A stretch of DNA of 7,957 nucleotides from Oceanospirillaceae bacterium (GTDB lineage: Bacteria; Pseudomonadota; Gammaproteobacteria; Pseudomonadales; Balneatricaceae), in assembly GCA_023954795.1 (NCBI GenBank), contig JAGSHA010000137.1, positions 1 through 7,957 of the forward strand, written 5' to 3'. The notes below the pieces were generated by a model. That model was not told where the DNA came from. It saw only the letters and a list, made by a program, of their open reading frames with translations, and did no database searches. A program made the position numbers and the translations under genes. This document shows positions 7,034 through 7,957 of the stretch, piece after piece; positions within the stretch are counted from its first letter, which is position 1; every line of letters begins with the position of its first letter.

Positions 7034-7591
7034 ATGCACACAGGTATACAATTTCCGGGGTTTTCGGCTGCTTTTGCCCGGATATATTTTGTATTCATAT
7101 CATTAACCTTCTCATCGTGGGTGGTCGCGCAATCTGAGTTTTCGTCGGACTCCATTTACCAGTTTAAATACCAACTCGCGAATACCTCCTTCTTAATCGC
7201 TCCCGACGACGCACGTCTACACGTGCGTATCTACGCTTATGATCATAGGTTGGCGGACGTGTCCGCAGTTGTAGTCAAAGACGCGTATGTTGACCGCCCT
7301 CAAAGTGATACTGAGTACCAAGTAGCCTTTACGGGTGAGGATTTAGAGAGAGCTTTGCAGCAATATCATGGTTCAGATCGCATTTTTAGTGACCACGATG
7401 CAGGTGTTTACCTGATATGGACGGTAGATATAAACGGCGATGGTCAGATCTGCGAAGGTGATTTGAGAATCGACTACAATAAAATGCCGGATTTGTTCTA
7501 CGGAATTCAGCCCCGATCAGCAGGGCTGGACGAAACTGTCACTGTTTATCTGATCCCGCTGCAGGGTGGTGCATGCCGGTCATTTGAATAA
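7034..7591 (+). CDS. Secreted hypothetical protein with one EF-hand-like calcium loop
   Basis: I do not recognise the family. The 185-residue product begins with a short polar stretch, then a hydrophobic segment (about 14-31) ending VVA, giving a likely Sec cleavage after residue 32 and a mature chain of about 153. The mature part alternates beta-like strands (LHVRIYAYD, EYQVAFTG, VYLIWTVD, VTVYLIPL). At 132-143, DINGDGQICEGD fits the calcium loop D-x-N-x-D-G-x-I-x-x-x-D, with D rather than the usual E at position 12, as in dockerin-like and many bacterial secreted loops. Two cysteines (C140 inside the loop, C181 near the end) could form a disulfide in the periplasm. I chose ATG 7034 because AAGGAG (7022-7027) is 6 nt upstream; an in-frame ATG at 6986 lies in the loop of a GC hairpin and has no such site. 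It starts 70 nt after ydbL, so it may be an operon member or independent. Confidence 0.75.
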   Translation: MHTGIQFPGFSAAFARIYFVFISLTFSSWVVAQSEFSSDSIYQFKYQLANTSFLIAPDDARLHVRIYAYDHRLADVSAVVVKDAYVDRPQSDTEYQVAFTGEDLERALQQYHGSDRIFSDHDAGVYLIWTVDINGDGQICEGDLRIDYNKMPDLFYGIQPRSAGLDETVTVYLIPLQGGACRSFE

Positions 7592-7691
7592 TCAATACGC
7601 TCAGTTTTAGTGCGAGTATTATCTTCACTAAACGCTGGGCGCTGTGATAACGTGAAGTTCAATCAACTTGAGACTGATGTCGGGTCGAATC
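7592..7691. other. Short intergenic stretch with weak inverted repeats
   Basis: It contains AATAC (7594-7598) with GTATT (7616-7620), TTCAC with GTGAA spanning 7624-7656, and AAGTT (7655-7659) with AACTT (7665-7669). Each has only a 5-bp stem, and none is followed by a U-tract. No clear promoter for the next gene is visible. Whether the two flanking genes are co-transcribed cannot be read from this. Confidence 0.3.
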
Positions 7692-7957
7692 ATGGATAGA
7701 GATGACAAAACACTCGAAAACGACTTGATTGATCTACCTCTCAGCGAACATGATTCAAAATGGGTTCGAGCCTGTAGCCAATGTGATGGTCAAATGACCG
7801 TGACAGCCAAAGAGGCCGAACAGTATGAAGGCCCGGGGCGTGAGCACGGGTTACGCTTTAGCTGCCAACGCTGTGATCACAGCGTTTCAATCGCAAGTTC
7901 ACTTACCATTTTTACCAACTTAGCCAGTGCCCTGATGGTTCTGTGCGGTGGGATCTA
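7692..7957 (+). CDS. Zinc-ribbon-like membrane protein, 3'-truncated by the window edge
   Basis: The first 88 codons are visible and remain open to the window edge, so this is a partial gene. An acidic N-terminus (MDRDDKTLEND) is followed by C28-x2-C31, a 26-residue spacer and C58-x2-C61, the usual layout of a four-cysteine zinc ribbon or rubredoxin-like knuckle pair. From about residue 69 the chain turns hydrophobic (SSLTIFTNLASALMVLCGGI), which looks like the first transmembrane helix. The start is uncertain: ATG 7692 has only a weak GGG 7 nt upstream, and an in-frame ATG at 7677 would add five residues; a stop at 7653-7655 limits further extension. The protein may be a small cytoplasmic-facing ribbon tethered to the membrane. 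I cannot name the family, and metal binding is inferred from cysteine spacing only. Confidence 0.7.
   Translation, partial: MDRDDKTLENDLIDLPLSEHDSKWVRACSQCDGQMTVTAKEAEQYEGPGREHGLRFSCQRCDHSVSIASSLTIFTNLASALMVLCGGI

Noticed and set aside
1..7957. CRISPR arrays, tRNA genes, insertion sequences or a defence island
   Set aside because: No regular repeats, cloverleaf-like blocks, transposase motifs or terminal inverted repeats were found; the content is housekeeping and envelope genes.

Overview
The window looks like chromosomal DNA from a gammaproteobacterium, probably a marine, Oceanospirillales-like one. The evidence is a monomeric NADP-isocitrate dehydrogenase typical of that class, an intact ydbH-ynbE-ydbL cluster as in enterobacteria, and ordinary Shine-Dalgarno sites and intrinsic terminators. 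The genus assignment is an inference from protein flavour only. I see no mobile elements, tRNA or rRNA genes, CRISPR arrays or phage genes.

Layout. Positions 1-1244 (+) hold the 3' part of a stand-alone FMN/Fe-S glutamate-synthase-like protein, cut by the window edge. A strong palindromic terminator at 1248-1281 sits between it and the convergent gene icd (complement of 1325-3553), which is complete and encodes a 742-residue monomeric isocitrate dehydrogenase with all the known catalytic residues. A divergent intergenic region (3554-4029) carries the icd leader, with two small hairpins, a likely icd -10 box, and a weak promoter candidate for the rightward operon.

The rightward set is ydbH (4030-6348), ynbE (6403-6603) and ydbL (6622-6963). 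In E. coli these form an inner-membrane-anchored AsmA-like bridge (YdbH), its outer-membrane lipoprotein partner (YnbE) and a small periplasmic helper (YdbL), acting in lipid homeostasis of the outer membrane. After a GC-rich hairpin comes a gene for a secreted protein of about 185 residues with one EF-hand-like calcium loop (7034-7591), which I do not recognise. At the 3' edge is the beginning of a gene for a four-cysteine zinc-ribbon-like protein entering a membrane segment (7692 onward, truncated).

The genes fall into two blocks. The left is central metabolism or redox (glutamate-synthase-like oxidoreductase, isocitrate dehydrogenase). The right concerns the cell envelope, where the three-gene lipid-bridge operon is followed by a secreted protein that could be a new envelope-associated partner. 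That last link rests only on position and on both being exported.
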